From Nostoc carneum NIES-2107 (lineage in GTDB: Bacteria > Cyanobacteriota > Cyanobacteriia > Cyanobacteriales > Nostocaceae), in NCBI GenBank assembly GCA_002368155.1, contig AP018180.1:682001-746000 (forward strand): DNA of 64,000 bases. Direction: 5' to 3'. Positions 41,973 to 53,917 of this stretch are shown here, piece after piece (within the stretch, counting starts at the first letter, position 1; each line of letters begins with the position of its first letter). A program made the translations under genes and the position numbers. Below the pieces are notes generated by a model that worked only from the letters and a program-made list of their open reading frames with translations, made no database searches and was not told where the DNA came from.

Positions 41973-44504
41973 ATGATTTACTGCATAAATCCTTGGTGTC
42001 CAGGCGAGGAGCATCGGCTCAATTTAATAGATGCTTCTTCATGCCAATATTGCGGAACTAATTTATTAATTAACGGGCGCTTCCACTTGCTAGAACCATT
42101 AAGGCAGCTTTCTCGGGATGATAACTATCAGATATTTAAAATTAAAGATACAACTAATAATGAGCGAAGAGTTTTAAAAACTCAGATAAGACGTGACCCT
42201 ACTCTTGATAGACTATTTAATCAAGAAAAAAATTTACTATTAAATATGAATGAACGTACCTTACCCAGAGGTATAGATAGTTTTTCTGTAAACATTTCCA
42301 ACCCAGAACGCCGCGAACTCCCCTGTTTCGTGATGGAATATATTGATGGTAAAAATCTGGAAGATTGGATAAGAGAAAATGGAAAAATTGGTTCTAATCA
42401 ATCATCTCTAGAAGCTAAAAGTCTAGCTTTAGATTTACTGAAACAATTAACTAATATATTGAGCTACATTCACGAACAAGGTGTTATCCATCGGGATATT
42501 AAACCATCTAATATAATGCTGAGATCTAATGTCGAAGGGAAACAAGAACCAGTACTAATCGACTTTGGTATAGCTAAAAAATATGTTCCTGGTGTTACAG
42601 CAACCAATGTATACGGTGTTTGGGGTTATACTCCTTCAGAAGTGCAGAATGGTAAACCTGTTTTTCAATCAGATTTTTATGCTCTTGGCAGAACTTTTGT
42701 TTATCTTCTCACCAAGAAGCACCCTCATGAGTATGGAAATCAACTACAAGTTTGGCATAAAGATACCGTATTTCCTTATTCTGGTATCATCAAATTGATT
42801 AATGACCTAATAAGAGAACGCCCTGAAGACCGCCCTCAATCAACAAACGAGATACTGCAAAGAATAGAGGAAATCCGTAACAGGGAATTGCAACGCAGAA
42901 CTATATTACCTCTAAATTTTTGGCTCTATGATATTTTCGCTGTAATTGGTCTAGTTGCAACAGTTGCTGTTTTAGGTTATCTACTTTTTATTGCCCTTAC
43001 TGATCAAAGAACGCAACCTCAGGCTCCAGTAGGTGTAACTCCATCATCCCCTCCTAAAACACCCTCGCCCTCTCCTATTCCAACAAAACCTGCTGATGAG
43101 CTAATTAGTTGGGGAGAAAAATCAATTTATGATGATCCAAATCTTAAAGAGGATAATAGAAGGTTAAAAGCTGAAGGAATTGAAGCATTTAAACAAGATT
43201 CTACTGAAGGTTATCAAGATGCTGTAAATAAATTCGAGGAAATTATAAATAATGGGGGTAAAGATCCAGAAGTTCAGATTTTCCTAAATAATGCAAAAAT
43301 AAGGCAAAATAACAAAAATAAACCAATCTATACTATTGCTGTTGTTGCTCCTATAACTAATGTGAATTCTCAGAACCAAGAAAATTTTTTTGCTCCAGGA
43401 CAACAAATTTTATTTGGTGTGGCTCAAGCACAAACTAAAGCAATAGAAGAACAAGGAATTAATCTAGAAGTAGTAATTGCAAACGATCGCAACTTTAAAG
43501 AGCAAGCCCAATCTGTTGCACAAGAAATAAGTAAAATGACAGTTAAAAATCGCTCCATTATTGCTGTGATTGGTAACTATACTAGTGATGTTACTTGTGC
43601 TGCACTACAAAAATATGACCAAAACCTAGTTGTAATTTCCCCAAGCAGTTCACGTAGTAACCTCCGAACTGATTGTAACCATCAAGCATTCTTCAGAACA
43701 ACTTCGTCTGTTAAAATTGAGGCACAGTCTTTGGCTAATCATCTAGTAAAATGGATAGATAATTCTAAGTTAAACAGACCGAAAATAGCTGTTTTATACA
43801 ACAAAGATGATAAATACAGTCTGGAGCTATTTAATGAATTTACGTCAAAGGTAAGCTCAAAACTACAAGTTGAAATTTCTGGGATTAATTTAAATGATAG
43901 AAATTTAAATGATATTGATATTCCAACTAAGGTCGGCGATTCTAATATACTTGCTCTGTTTCCTGATGGTAGTACAAATAAATATACTGCATATAAAAAT
44001 GCTATAGCTGTGCTGAATAATATAGATAGGTTCAACACAGTACAAAAAATTATAGGCTCAAATCCTCTCCTTCAGTTTGAAGCAATTACCAATAGAGATA
44101 AATTATCGACAAAAAAATTTGTACTTGCGACAGACTGGGATTTTAATTGCGGTAATAAAAGTTTTACAAATCCTGCATATAAGAAATGGGGAGGTGCAGT
44201 AAATCGACTAACTGCTTTATCGTATGAAGCAGTGCAAGTGTTATTTCCTATTTTTCAGTTACAACAACCACTTTATAGAGAGACTATTTTTCAAAAACTT
44301 GAACAACAGAATTATGTTACAAGTGATGTGTTTGACCCTAAAAATGGTATCAACAAGATTAGTTTTGATTTGAGTAATGGTGATCGCAAAGAAATTAAGA
44401 ATCGGTTATTAGTTACTCCAGACACAAGTACAATTCCTAAGAATAAACAGTTTATATTGCTTGGAGATGAAGAGAGACAATGTAACCAAGGGACTTCCAA
44501 TTAA
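41973..44504 (+). CDS. Transmembrane Ser/Thr protein kinase fused to a periplasmic binding-protein domain
   Basis: I choose the ATG at 41973 (843 residues) over a TTG at 41958. Residues 1-30 form a Cys4 zinc ribbon (C4, C9, C24, C27: CINPWC and CQYCG). The kinase domain (about 36-300) has the ATP-binding Lys in RRVLKTQ, HRDIKPSNIML, DFGIAKK and a SDFYALGRTF helix. A transmembrane helix lies at about 318-343, then a Pro-rich stretch and a helical linker. Residues 450-840 resemble a type I periplasmic binding protein (Leu/Ile/Val receptor type): YTIAVVAPIT, VIANDRNFKEQ, IIAVIGNYTSDVT, LVVISPSSSRS and KIAVLYNKDD. It should therefore sense a small ligand outside and phosphorylate proteins inside. 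Confidence 0.9.
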   Translation: MIYCINPWCPGEEHRLNLIDASSCQYCGTNLLINGRFHLLEPLRQLSRDDNYQIFKIKDTTNNERRVLKTQIRRDPTLDRLFNQEKNLLLNMNERTLPRGIDSFSVNISNPERRELPCFVMEYIDGKNLEDWIRENGKIGSNQSSLEAKSLALDLLKQLTNILSYIHEQGVIHRDIKPSNIMLRSNVEGKQEPVLIDFGIAKKYVPGVTATNVYGVWGYTPSEVQNGKPVFQSDFYALGRTFVYLLTKKHPHEYGNQLQVWHKDTVFPYSGIIKLINDLIRERPEDRPQSTNEILQRIEEIRNRELQRRTILPLNFWLYDIFAVIGLVATVAVLGYLLFIALTDQRTQPQAPVGVTPSSPPKTPSPSPIPTKPADELISWGEKSIYDDPNLKEDNRRLKAEGIEAFKQDSTEGYQDAVNKFEEIINNGGKDPEVQIFLNNAKIRQNNKNKPIYTIAVVAPITNVNSQNQENFFAPGQQILFGVAQAQTKAIEEQGINLEVVIANDRNFKEQAQSVAQEISKMTVKNRSIIAVIGNYTSDVTCAALQKYDQNLVVISPSSSRSNLRTDCNHQAFFRTTSSVKIEAQSLANHLVKWIDNSKLNRPKIAVLYNKDDKYSLELFNEFTSKVSSKLQVEISGINLNDRNLNDIDIPTKVGDSNILALFPDGSTNKYTAYKNAIAVLNNIDRFNTVQKIIGSNPLLQFEAITNRDKLSTKKFVLATDWDFNCGNKSFTNPAYKKWGGAVNRLTALSYEAVQVLFPIFQLQQPLYRETIFQKLEQQNYVTSDVFDPKNGINKISFDLSNGDRKEIKNRLLVTPDTSTIPKNKQFILLGDEERQCNQGTSN

Positions 44505-44527
44505 AAAAGAGCGTTGCATATTTGTAG

Positions 44528-44797
44528 GATGAAGTCAAACTTTTAGACAAAGCTGAAAGTCGATTCTTTGCACCTTTGCGTGAGGAAAAAATCATCCCAT
44601 TAATCAGCAACGCCAATGAAATTGATTTTTGCTATTGCACTAAATTAGCTGTGTCAGTCCAGTACGTTAGCTATCGAGTAACGCACCGAGAAAAATGGTT
44701 CCCTGCGCCTCATTCTCATTCTTTTAAATTCCAGAATCCTTGCACAGATGTAACACAACGCCACTTGTTACAACGCGGGAAACCCGACGATAGTTAA
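44528..44797 (+). pseudogene. Possible gene remnant interrupted by repeat sequence
   Basis: Just after a TAG at 44525-44527 the frame reads DEVKLLDKAESRFFAPLREE and continues IIPLISNANEIDFCYC, which looks like a genuine coding stretch without a start codon. From about 44660 the sequence becomes GTACGTTAGC and CGAGTAACGCACCG, like the dispersed GGTGCGTTA repeat family, and the translation loses protein character. I therefore suspect a truncated gene end fused to repeat DNA. The parent family is not recognised. Confidence 0.25.
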
Positions 44798-44937
44798 TAG
44801 GCTATGAGTCCGCCTTTTGATTAAAAGTCCTTCCCTAACCAAGCTAACTACTTTTGGATACACACAATTACAAAGCGAGTAGCTATACTAGCAACACATA
44901 GCCTAGATAGGCCTGAACGTGAAATTCTATTCGCTAA

Positions 44938-46992
<2,055 letters not shown>

Positions 46993-47067
46993 TTATCTTG
47001 CTTTCAAACAGAAAAACATCTTGCATAATAGAAGGAATCTATTCACTATCAAACTGAGAGTTTGGGA

Positions 47068-48138
47068 ATGGCAAATCATAGATTCCGACAGCTAAAAAAG
47101 CTGATTTTCATGATGCTTGTATTGCTTGGCATCACAATCAGCTTGCTGTTATCCCATCAGCAGCAACTAGATGCCCGTAACTCTATGAATTTGGCTCAGA
47201 GGGGAGAAACGACTACAACGCCAGTGCTATTGGGAATTTATACCCGTAACTATTTAGGCAATCAGGATGCGATCGATAGCGAACTAAATCAAATTAATGA
47301 ATGGGCAGGAAAACGCCACTCTCTAGCAGGGATTTTCATGAATATTGAAGATTCCCATCCAGAGTACAACATTCCCATGATTTTAGAAAGTTTGCATCGG
47401 AATGGATACACTGGGTTTATTAATCTGCAATCAAAACGCACCGCCAAGGAAATTGCCCAAGGTGATTTTGATACAGCCGTACAAAGATTTGCTCGTGCCT
47501 ATGAGAAATGGTCAAGCCAAGGTGAAAGTAGAATGGCATTTATCGCACCATTTCCAGAGATGAATATTCCTGGAGAAAAATATCACAGTGATGCCGCTAA
47601 TTTTCAGCTGATATACGACAGAATTCAAAATATATTTAGTGATGCAGGCGTAGACAAAAATGCAGTCCGTTGGGTATTTGCTCCTAATGGTTGGACTGGA
47701 AATAGTACAAATACATTTACCAGTTATTATCCCGGTGATGACAAAGTTGATGTAGTAGCATTTAGTGCTTATAACTGGGGTTATTGTCGCAACGCTAGTT
47801 GGAAAAATTGGCAAATAGCAGAAGAAGTGTTTGCACCATATATTCAGCAAATGCAAACAATGGCTCCAAATAAGCCAATTTTTATTGCACAGACAGCGAC
47901 AACCAGCACCCAGCAAAATGGTCAAGAAGATGATGCTAAAAATGAATGGTTGCGTGATGCTTATACCTATCTAGGGAATCATGGTATCTCAGCAGTTCTA
48001 TACTTCAATCTTGACAAAGAGTGCGATTGGGCATTCTATTCAGGTAGCAATCAACGCTATTCTTCTGGTTACAAAGATGGCGTACAAAATTCTGCATTTG
48101 GCTATCTTGGGCCAGCAGAACTAGCTGAAAAATTCTAA
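47068..48138 (+). CDS. Secreted GH26-like (mannanase-type) glycoside hydrolase fold protein
   Basis: I choose the ATG at 47068 (356 residues); the frame also opens at TTG 47062. An N-terminal membrane or signal segment (LIFMMLVLLGITISLLL) is followed by a TIM-barrel protein resembling GH26 endo-mannanases: GIYTRNYLG, FIAPFPEMN (acid/base Glu), WVFAPNGW and VDVVAFSAYNWG. At the strand where the nucleophile Glu is expected the sequence reads KPIFIAQTATT, with Gln in place of Glu. It may therefore be inactive, bind rather than cut sugars, or use another residue. Two Cys pairs (YCRN, KECDW) could be oxidised outside the cell. Family assignment is by motif only. Confidence 0.6.
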   Translation: MANHRFRQLKKLIFMMLVLLGITISLLLSHQQQLDARNSMNLAQRGETTTTPVLLGIYTRNYLGNQDAIDSELNQINEWAGKRHSLAGIFMNIEDSHPEYNIPMILESLHRNGYTGFINLQSKRTAKEIAQGDFDTAVQRFARAYEKWSSQGESRMAFIAPFPEMNIPGEKYHSDAANFQLIYDRIQNIFSDAGVDKNAVRWVFAPNGWTGNSTNTFTSYYPGDDKVDVVAFSAYNWGYCRNASWKNWQIAEEVFAPYIQQMQTMAPNKPIFIAQTATTSTQQNGQEDDAKNEWLRDAYTYLGNHGISAVLYFNLDKECDWAFYSGSNQRYSSGYKDGVQNSAFGYLGPAELAEKF

Positions 48139-48394
48139 TTTTGGTGATGTCAAAACCAGTAAAAGTCTCTCAGAGCAATAGTTAGACAATTTTTCTCTGG
48201 TAAACGTTCAGTTTAAGATACCTTATATTTGTGATGTAAGTAGGGCGGTGCATTTAAAGATAACTAGTCAGGGCTGTCCTTTGTCATTGGTAAGGGTTTC
48301 AAGCCTATTTACGTTTCGTAACATAGTTTTGTTTATTTACACTGACTTACTTATGTAGTCTCAAGACAACATATACCTGATGACATAAGTTCCT

Positions 48395-49027
48395 ATGGCT
48401 GCAAATCGGTGCCCTAATCCAAATTGCGAATATTTTAACCGCGCCTTGCCCAACAATGCGAAAGTTTGTCCTTGGTGTTCTACTCCTTTGGCTAATTTAA
48501 TTACCCCTACACCAAGTAGACCTACTGCAGCGCCGCCACTACCACCGCCACCACCACCACCGCCACCGCTACCTGTACAACCCGTAGTTAATCCACCTTA
48601 TCAACCCCCTGTTAATCGCCCCAAGGATGATCAACAACCGATTAATCCCCCTGTCCCAGCAGTACAACCTGTCTATACCCCACCGCCAACCAGATTACCT
48701 ATTATCCAACTGATTCATACCACAGGTAGAGAGTTTCAATGGTCTGGAGAAGTCGGTTTTATTGGTCGCCGCAGTCAAAGCATGACCATTCCCCCAGAAA
48801 TTGATTTAACTGGTTTGCCTCACGAAGGTATAGTTTCTCGTCGTCATGCACGCATCTATTGGGACTGGCAGCAAAATACTTACATGATTGTTGATATGAG
48901 TACAAATGGTATTTATTTAAATAACAAGCTCTTAAATCCTGGTATGCAATATAGTCTACGCAATGAAGATTCATTGCAGTTTGGTCAGGATAATCTCGTG
49001 CGATTTACAGCTTATATTATGTTTTAA
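48395..49027 (+). CDS. Zinc-ribbon / proline-rich / FHA-domain protein
   Basis: This 210-residue protein has an N-terminal Cys4 zinc ribbon (CPNPNCEYFN, KVCPWCSTPL), then a Pro-rich linker (about 42-105, with an unbroken run of nine Pro). A C-terminal FHA domain lies at about 108-210: GFIGRRSQ, GIVSRRHARIYWD and MSTNGIYLNN, the standard phosphothreonine-binding residues. It probably reads phosphorylation by Ser/Thr kinases such as the zinc-ribbon kinase at 41973-44504. There is no signal peptide, so it is cytoplasmic. The partner kinase is an inference from the shared ribbon type. Confidence 0.9.
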   Translation: MAANRCPNPNCEYFNRALPNNAKVCPWCSTPLANLITPTPSRPTAAPPLPPPPPPPPPLPVQPVVNPPYQPPVNRPKDDQQPINPPVPAVQPVYTPPPTRLPIIQLIHTTGREFQWSGEVGFIGRRSQSMTIPPEIDLTGLPHEGIVSRRHARIYWDWQQNTYMIVDMSTNGIYLNNKLLNPGMQYSLRNEDSLQFGQDNLVRFTAYIMF

Positions 49028-49112
49028 AAATGAACGTTAAGGATGTGAAAAATTAGAGGAGACATTATAAATTACACTTGACATTTGACTCTTGACTCTT
49101 GACTCTTGACCA

Positions 49113-52100
49113 TTAAATCACAATTTTAGATTTTTGTGTTAAAGGAATTGTAATTACAAATTTAGTGCCTTGTCCTGGCTGTGAAATACATTCCAAAGAA
49201 CCACCATGTTTTTTGGTAATAATTTGATAGCTAATAGCAAGTCCCATACCTGTACCTTTGCCAACAGGTTTAGTGGTGAAGAAAGGGTCAAATATTCGCT
49301 GTTTAATATTATCTGGAATTCCTCCACCATTATCAGCAATACTAATTTTTACTTGATGATTGTCTAGAAATTCGGTTTGGATATGAATTTGGGGATTGTT
49401 TATAGATAATAATTCTGCCGTTGACAAGTGATTATTGATAACGGCATCTTCTAATACATCGATCGCATTCGCTAAAATATTCATTAATACTTGGTTTAAC
49501 TGCCCAGAGTAACATTCAACTAAGGGTAGGTTGCCATATTCTTTGATCACAGTGATGTTTGGTACTTGATTGTTAGCCTTGAGCCGGCTTTGCAGAATCA
49601 TCAGCGTACTATCTATTCCCTGATGAATATCAACTTCTTTCATGTCAGCTTCATCCAAACGTGAGAAAGTTCGCAGCGAAAGTACAATTTCCCGAATGCG
49701 GTTAGCGCCAATTTCCATAGATTTCAGGATTTGGGGAAAATCTGACTTGAGAAAATCCAGTTCTATCAGTTCCACAAAATCCTCAATTTCTGGTACAGGT
49801 TGGGGATAGTATTTTTGATAGAGTTCTAATAGCGTTAGTAAATCTTTACTATATGTATTGGCATGGTTGAGATTGCCATAGATAAAATTCACCGGGTTGT
49901 TAATTTCGTGAGCGACACCTGCAACTAATTGTCCCAAGCTAGACATCTTTTCACTTTGAACTAACTGGGTTTGGGTTTGTTGTAGTTCCCGCAATGCAGC
50001 TTGGAGTTGTTGTGCTTGTTGTCGTAGTCGTGCTTCTGAGTTTAGCAGTGCTGCTTCAGCTTGCTTGCGTTCGGTAATGTCGCGGAAATACCAAATTCTG
50101 CCGTAACAGTCACCCGCAGGCGATCGCACTGGTGCGGAATAGCGATCGAAAATCCGTCCCGATTTGAGTAAAATTTCATCAAGGCTATATTCTTCGGGAT
50201 GGTGATACAGATACTCAACTTTGGTTAAAAATTCTGTGGGATTCTTTAATTGATCTAGTACCCATTCTAAAAGTTGGCGATCGTCACCTGTTTCTAATAT
50301 CTCTAGGGGAATTTGCCATAAGTCGGCAAAATTTTGATTATATGATGCGACTAAGCGATTTTCATCAATAATCAGAATGCCGTCAATTGAAGCTTCTTGT
50401 TGCGCTTGCAATATAGCATGACTGCGGAGTAAGGCTTGTTCTGCTTGCTTATGTTGCGTAATGTTAGTAGCTGTACCAGTTGTGCCGATAATATTCCCGG
50501 CTTCATTTCGCAATAAGCAAGCATTACATAACAAATTTAACCGCCTACCATCTTTAGCCAGAACAACAGCTTCATAGTGAAAAACTGACTCCTCACTTAG
50601 TGTTTGAGGCACAATATTGAGGCCTTGATGAATTTGTTCTGGTGGCTCAAACTGGCTATAGTGACGACCAATCATTTCTTCTGGTTCATAACCATAGATA
50701 GTTTTCACCGCCTGGTTGACAAAGATAAAGTATCCTTTGTCATCCACCGACCAAATCATGTCTTGAGAAGTTTCAACTAAATGACGATACTTACCTTCAC
50801 TTTTTTGTAAAGCTTCCTCAGCTTGCAGACGCTTGATACCTAATGCAATCTCATTAGCGCTTAATTTCAAAGCATCCAAGGTTAATTCTGTTAGCGGATG
50901 ACGGGCAAACATTGCGATCACGCCAACCAGATTCCCGTCTAAAATTAAAGGATATCCCGCGAAAGCCACCATTCCTTCACGCTTTGCCCATTCTTTATCC
51001 CCTACACGCGGATCTTCTAAAACTGCATTAGTTAAGTGAGGTTGACGTTCTTCGGCAATTAATCCAATTTTAAACATACCTACAGGAACACGCCTGTGTG
51101 GCCCCTCTATATGGGTATACATTCCCGAACTAGCTTGTAGTTCCAGTACGTTTTCTTGAGCATTCAACGTCCAGATGCGAGCAAAAGCAGCATTCAAATG
51201 TTTGACTATAGCATCAGTACAACCTTTCAAACATTCCTTGAGTGTAGAGCTTTGAGTAATAGCATTATTAACTGCTACATGAAATGCTGCTAAAGATACT
51301 TTTTCTGCAAGTGCTAATTCTGCTTCTTTACGCGCAGTAATATCTTGACAAGTAACTAAAATGCCAATGAAATTGCTTTGCTCATCTTTTAAGGGAATTT
51401 TATTAGTTTCTAACCATAGTTGTTTGCCATCCGTTTTTATATAGCGTTGGACAACACCATACTCTGGTTTTTGGAATTCTATAACTTGGAAATCTGACTC
51501 CCAAAATAAGTTGACATTGTCTTGGTATTTCATTAGGTCATAGTCAGTTTTGCCAATAATCTGATTTGGGCAATCTATACCCATAATTTCCGCAAATTGT
51601 TGATTACAACCTAAATAAACAGAGTTAAAATCTTTCCAATAAGTTGCGAGAGGAATATTATTTATTACTTGTTCTAAGACTTGTTTTGATGAGCAGAGTT
51701 TTGCTGACTGCAATTTCTCTTTACTAATATCACGAATAATACCAACTAAAAAATAATTACCAAATTCATCTTCAAACCGAGATTTTTTAATTAAGAAAAA
51801 ACGAGTAAAGCCATCAGAATTGGTCAAACATTCTTCTGTTTCCTGAACTATGCCAGTATTAAATACTAATTCATCTTTCTGATACAGCCTATCTGCTTGT
51901 TTTTTAGGAAAGATGTCATATTCTGACTTACCAATTAATTCTGATTCATGAAATCCAATCAAACGACAATAGGCATTATTAAGGAATACCCAGTGATGTT
52001 GGCGGTCTTTAACAAATACTGGATCGGATATACCATGAAGGATCTGAAGTAGAAACTCTGGATATAAACTCATTTCTTGCATATTATCTTGATGTTGCTC

Positions 52101-52163
52101 ATCTTCTAATAATGTGTTAATAATCACATGACTAGTTAGACAAAAATTCTTGTCGTACAACAT
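49113..52163 (-). CDS. Multi-PAS/GAF hybrid-type sensor histidine kinase (no receiver)
   Basis: This 1016-residue cytoplasmic kinase carries PAS domains at about 35-155 and 165-285, a GAF domain at about 305-450, and PAS domains at about 460-580 and 590-715. A coiled coil ([20 protein letters not shown]) precedes the HisKA domain with the phospho-acceptor His near 750 in [17 protein letters not shown]. HATPase_c is at about 875-1010 with the N-box ([12 protein letters not shown]), G1 (IADNGGGIP), F-box ([17 protein letters not shown]) and G2. PAS/GAF ligands cannot be read from the sequence. The PATAN-REC gene lies 157 bases upstream on the same strand and is the likely partner. Confidence 0.93.
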   Translation of the reverse strand: MLYDKNFCLTSHVIINTLLEDEQHQDNMQEMSLYPEFLLQILHGISDPVFVKDRQHHWVFLNNAYCRLIGFHESELIGKSEYDIFPKKQADRLYQKDELVFNTGIVQETEECLTNSDGFTRFFLIKKSRFEDEFGNYFLVGIIRDISKEKLQSAKLCSSKQVLEQVINNIPLATYWKDFNSVYLGCNQQFAEIMGIDCPNQIIGKTDYDLMKYQDNVNLFWESDFQVIEFQKPEYGVVQRYIKTDGKQLWLETNKIPLKDEQSNFIGILVTCQDITARKEAELALAEKVSLAAFHVAVNNAITQSSTLKECLKGCTDAIVKHLNAAFARIWTLNAQENVLELQASSGMYTHIEGPHRRVPVGMFKIGLIAEERQPHLTNAVLEDPRVGDKEWAKREGMVAFAGYPLILDGNLVGVIAMFARHPLTELTLDALKLSANEIALGIKRLQAEEALQKSEGKYRHLVETSQDMIWSVDDKGYFIFVNQAVKTIYGYEPEEMIGRHYSQFEPPEQIHQGLNIVPQTLSEESVFHYEAVVLAKDGRRLNLLCNACLLRNEAGNIIGTTGTATNITQHKQAEQALLRSHAILQAQQEASIDGILIIDENRLVASYNQNFADLWQIPLEILETGDDRQLLEWVLDQLKNPTEFLTKVEYLYHHPEEYSLDEILLKSGRIFDRYSAPVRSPAGDCYGRIWYFRDITERKQAEAALLNSEARLRQQAQQLQAALRELQQTQTQLVQSEKMSSLGQLVAGVAHEINNPVNFIYGNLNHANTYSKDLLTLLELYQKYYPQPVPEIEDFVELIELDFLKSDFPQILKSMEIGANRIREIVLSLRTFSRLDEADMKEVDIHQGIDSTLMILQSRLKANNQVPNITVIKEYGNLPLVECYSGQLNQVLMNILANAIDVLEDAVINNHLSTAELLSINNPQIHIQTEFLDNHQVKISIADNGGGIPDNIKQRIFDPFFTTKPVGKGTGMGLAISYQIITKKHGGSLECISQPGQGTKFVITIPLTQKSKIVI

Positions 52164-52320
52164 ATATGTTTAGTCGTATATAGGCTCTAAATATATACAC
52201 TATACATACAAGTAAAATTGAATATTAAATATTGCAGATTATTTTATATAAAAAATATATTTACTTTCACAAACTAGTGGCAAAACCTAAGATAAATATA
52301 TTTTTTAATGAATTACCCAG

Positions 52321-53523
52321 CTAGATATTACTGGAGCATAGCTTTACCTTATTGATATTATCTCCTATTTTTTTAGTTAGTAAGTATTTATCAACTATAC
52401 CCATAACTTTATCAGTTGTTATCGGTTTATTGATAAAATAAGTTGCACCATAAACAGTTGATCGCACTTTATCGAAAGAACCGTTACTGCTGGTTAAAAT
52501 GACCAAAGGTGTGTTAGCAAAACTCGATATTTTACGTAATTTAGTACAAAGCTCATAACCATTAATTCCTGGCATCAGCAAATCTATAAAAATGAAATCT
52601 GGTTGATTTTGAATCAAAATTGGTAGAGCTTGTACTGGGTCTTGAATACCGATAAACTTTAGACCATGATAAGTAATAATTTTTTCTATAGCTTTACATA
52701 CTTGGGGACTATCATCTACACAAGCTATTAAAGGAGTCTTCTGTTTATTGAGTGAAGTATTAGGAGAGTTGCTAGTGCGTAATATAGCTGGTAAAGGTAA
52801 ATCAGGGACTTCTACAAGTTCTGTAATACCTTTACGAATATAAGGTAGTAAAGATTGGGTAAACGGTAATAAATTCTGCTTTAATCTCACAGCTAAATCT
52901 AAAAGAGTATATTTGCCGTTAATGATATTTACAAAATTCTTATAAATAGCAGGGCTGACTTCCTGTTGCAGTTGTGCTGGTTTACATAAAACTGGTGCGA
53001 GATGAGGAGAAATACTCGTTAATCCAGATGTTGTCCAATGATTCCATGAGTCTTGCATTTGTTGTAGAGGTGTTTTATTACTCGTGGTAATCACAGGAAT
53101 TTTTGGCATTACTTCTGGTTTGAGTTCATAACTCAGAGGTGCAATATATATTTGTTGAGCTAAATCAAATAATATTTCTGCCAATGTATTTTCTATAATA
53201 CTGTCAATAAGTTTTTGATTCTTTTGTTGCTGATATAAATATTCTAAAAAAATATAGTCCCAATAATCTTTAGCTATATCTGGGATTTGTAACTGAATTT
53301 TATTAATATCAATTTGAGGAAAATTTGAGGCGATATGTCTATAAAAACGCCGACAGGTATGAGTTCCTCCTGTTGCCCAAATTAGCTGTCCAAACCGATA
53401 ATAAAAACTCCATTGAATACCTTGCCGATTTTGAATAATTAATTCCCCATTGTATTGATAATTCCGATAATTGGGCATTTCTTGTAAAAGATTATTTAAG
53501 CTACTTATTTTTAAAATTTTCAT
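52321..53523 (-). CDS. PATAN-REC (PatA-like) response regulator
   Basis: This 400-residue protein has an N-terminal PATAN/DUF4388-type domain (YNGELIIQNRQGIQWSFYYR, FGQLIWATGG; about 1-180), a central helical part, and a C-terminal receiver (about 268-390). The receiver has ACVDDSP, phospho-acceptor Asp in FIFIDLLMPGINGYELC, Thr/Ser in LVILTSSNG, and Lys in FINKPIT. PatA family proteins in Nostoc control heterocyst pattern or phototaxis-type outputs. PatA itself is one of several paralogues, so I give no gene name. It has no DNA-binding domain, so output is through protein contact. It is co-oriented with the kinase downstream. Confidence 0.88.
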   Translation of the reverse strand: MKILKISSLNNLLQEMPNYRNYQYNGELIIQNRQGIQWSFYYRFGQLIWATGGTHTCRRFYRHIASNFPQIDINKIQLQIPDIAKDYWDYIFLEYLYQQQKNQKLIDSIIENTLAEILFDLAQQIYIAPLSYELKPEVMPKIPVITTSNKTPLQQMQDSWNHWTTSGLTSISPHLAPVLCKPAQLQQEVSPAIYKNFVNIINGKYTLLDLAVRLKQNLLPFTQSLLPYIRKGITELVEVPDLPLPAILRTSNSPNTSLNKQKTPLIACVDDSPQVCKAIEKIITYHGLKFIGIQDPVQALPILIQNQPDFIFIDLLMPGINGYELCTKLRKISSFANTPLVILTSSNGSFDKVRSTVYGATYFINKPITTDKVMGIVDKYLLTKKIGDNINKVKLCSSNI

Positions 53524-53917
53524 AGTCTGATGTATATATAACCAAGTAATAACTTTATATATGTAAATAGTATTAAATGCTACATTTTTCTAGATGTAGC
53601 ACTTTGATGCCTATTTAAGCGAGAGTATATAAAAAATTTTTGAGGAATCTGTGAGTAAGCAGATTTTTGAAGCCTACAGCTTTTTGCAGAAGCGATTTAC
53701 ATTACTTAATAAATATATACTTCGTTGCTTTTACTTAACTTAATTAATAAATAATGTATTATAAGTTACTTTGATTACTGTGGTGTAACTGCAAGGTTCC
53801 CTGACAAGGTGCTAATTTAGACTACATTTTTGGCTAATTAAGCTTTTCTGAACCAAAATGCTCTATTTACAAACTTCCAAAAATTAAATTATTGAATTTA
53901 GAGCGCTTACCAGTCCC
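53524..53917. other. Intergenic region of 394 bases
   Basis: It is AT-rich with no coding frame, hairpin or repeat that stands out. It separates the PATAN-REC gene from the multi-receiver regulator and presumably carries the promoter of the former on the minus strand. Confidence 0.6.
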
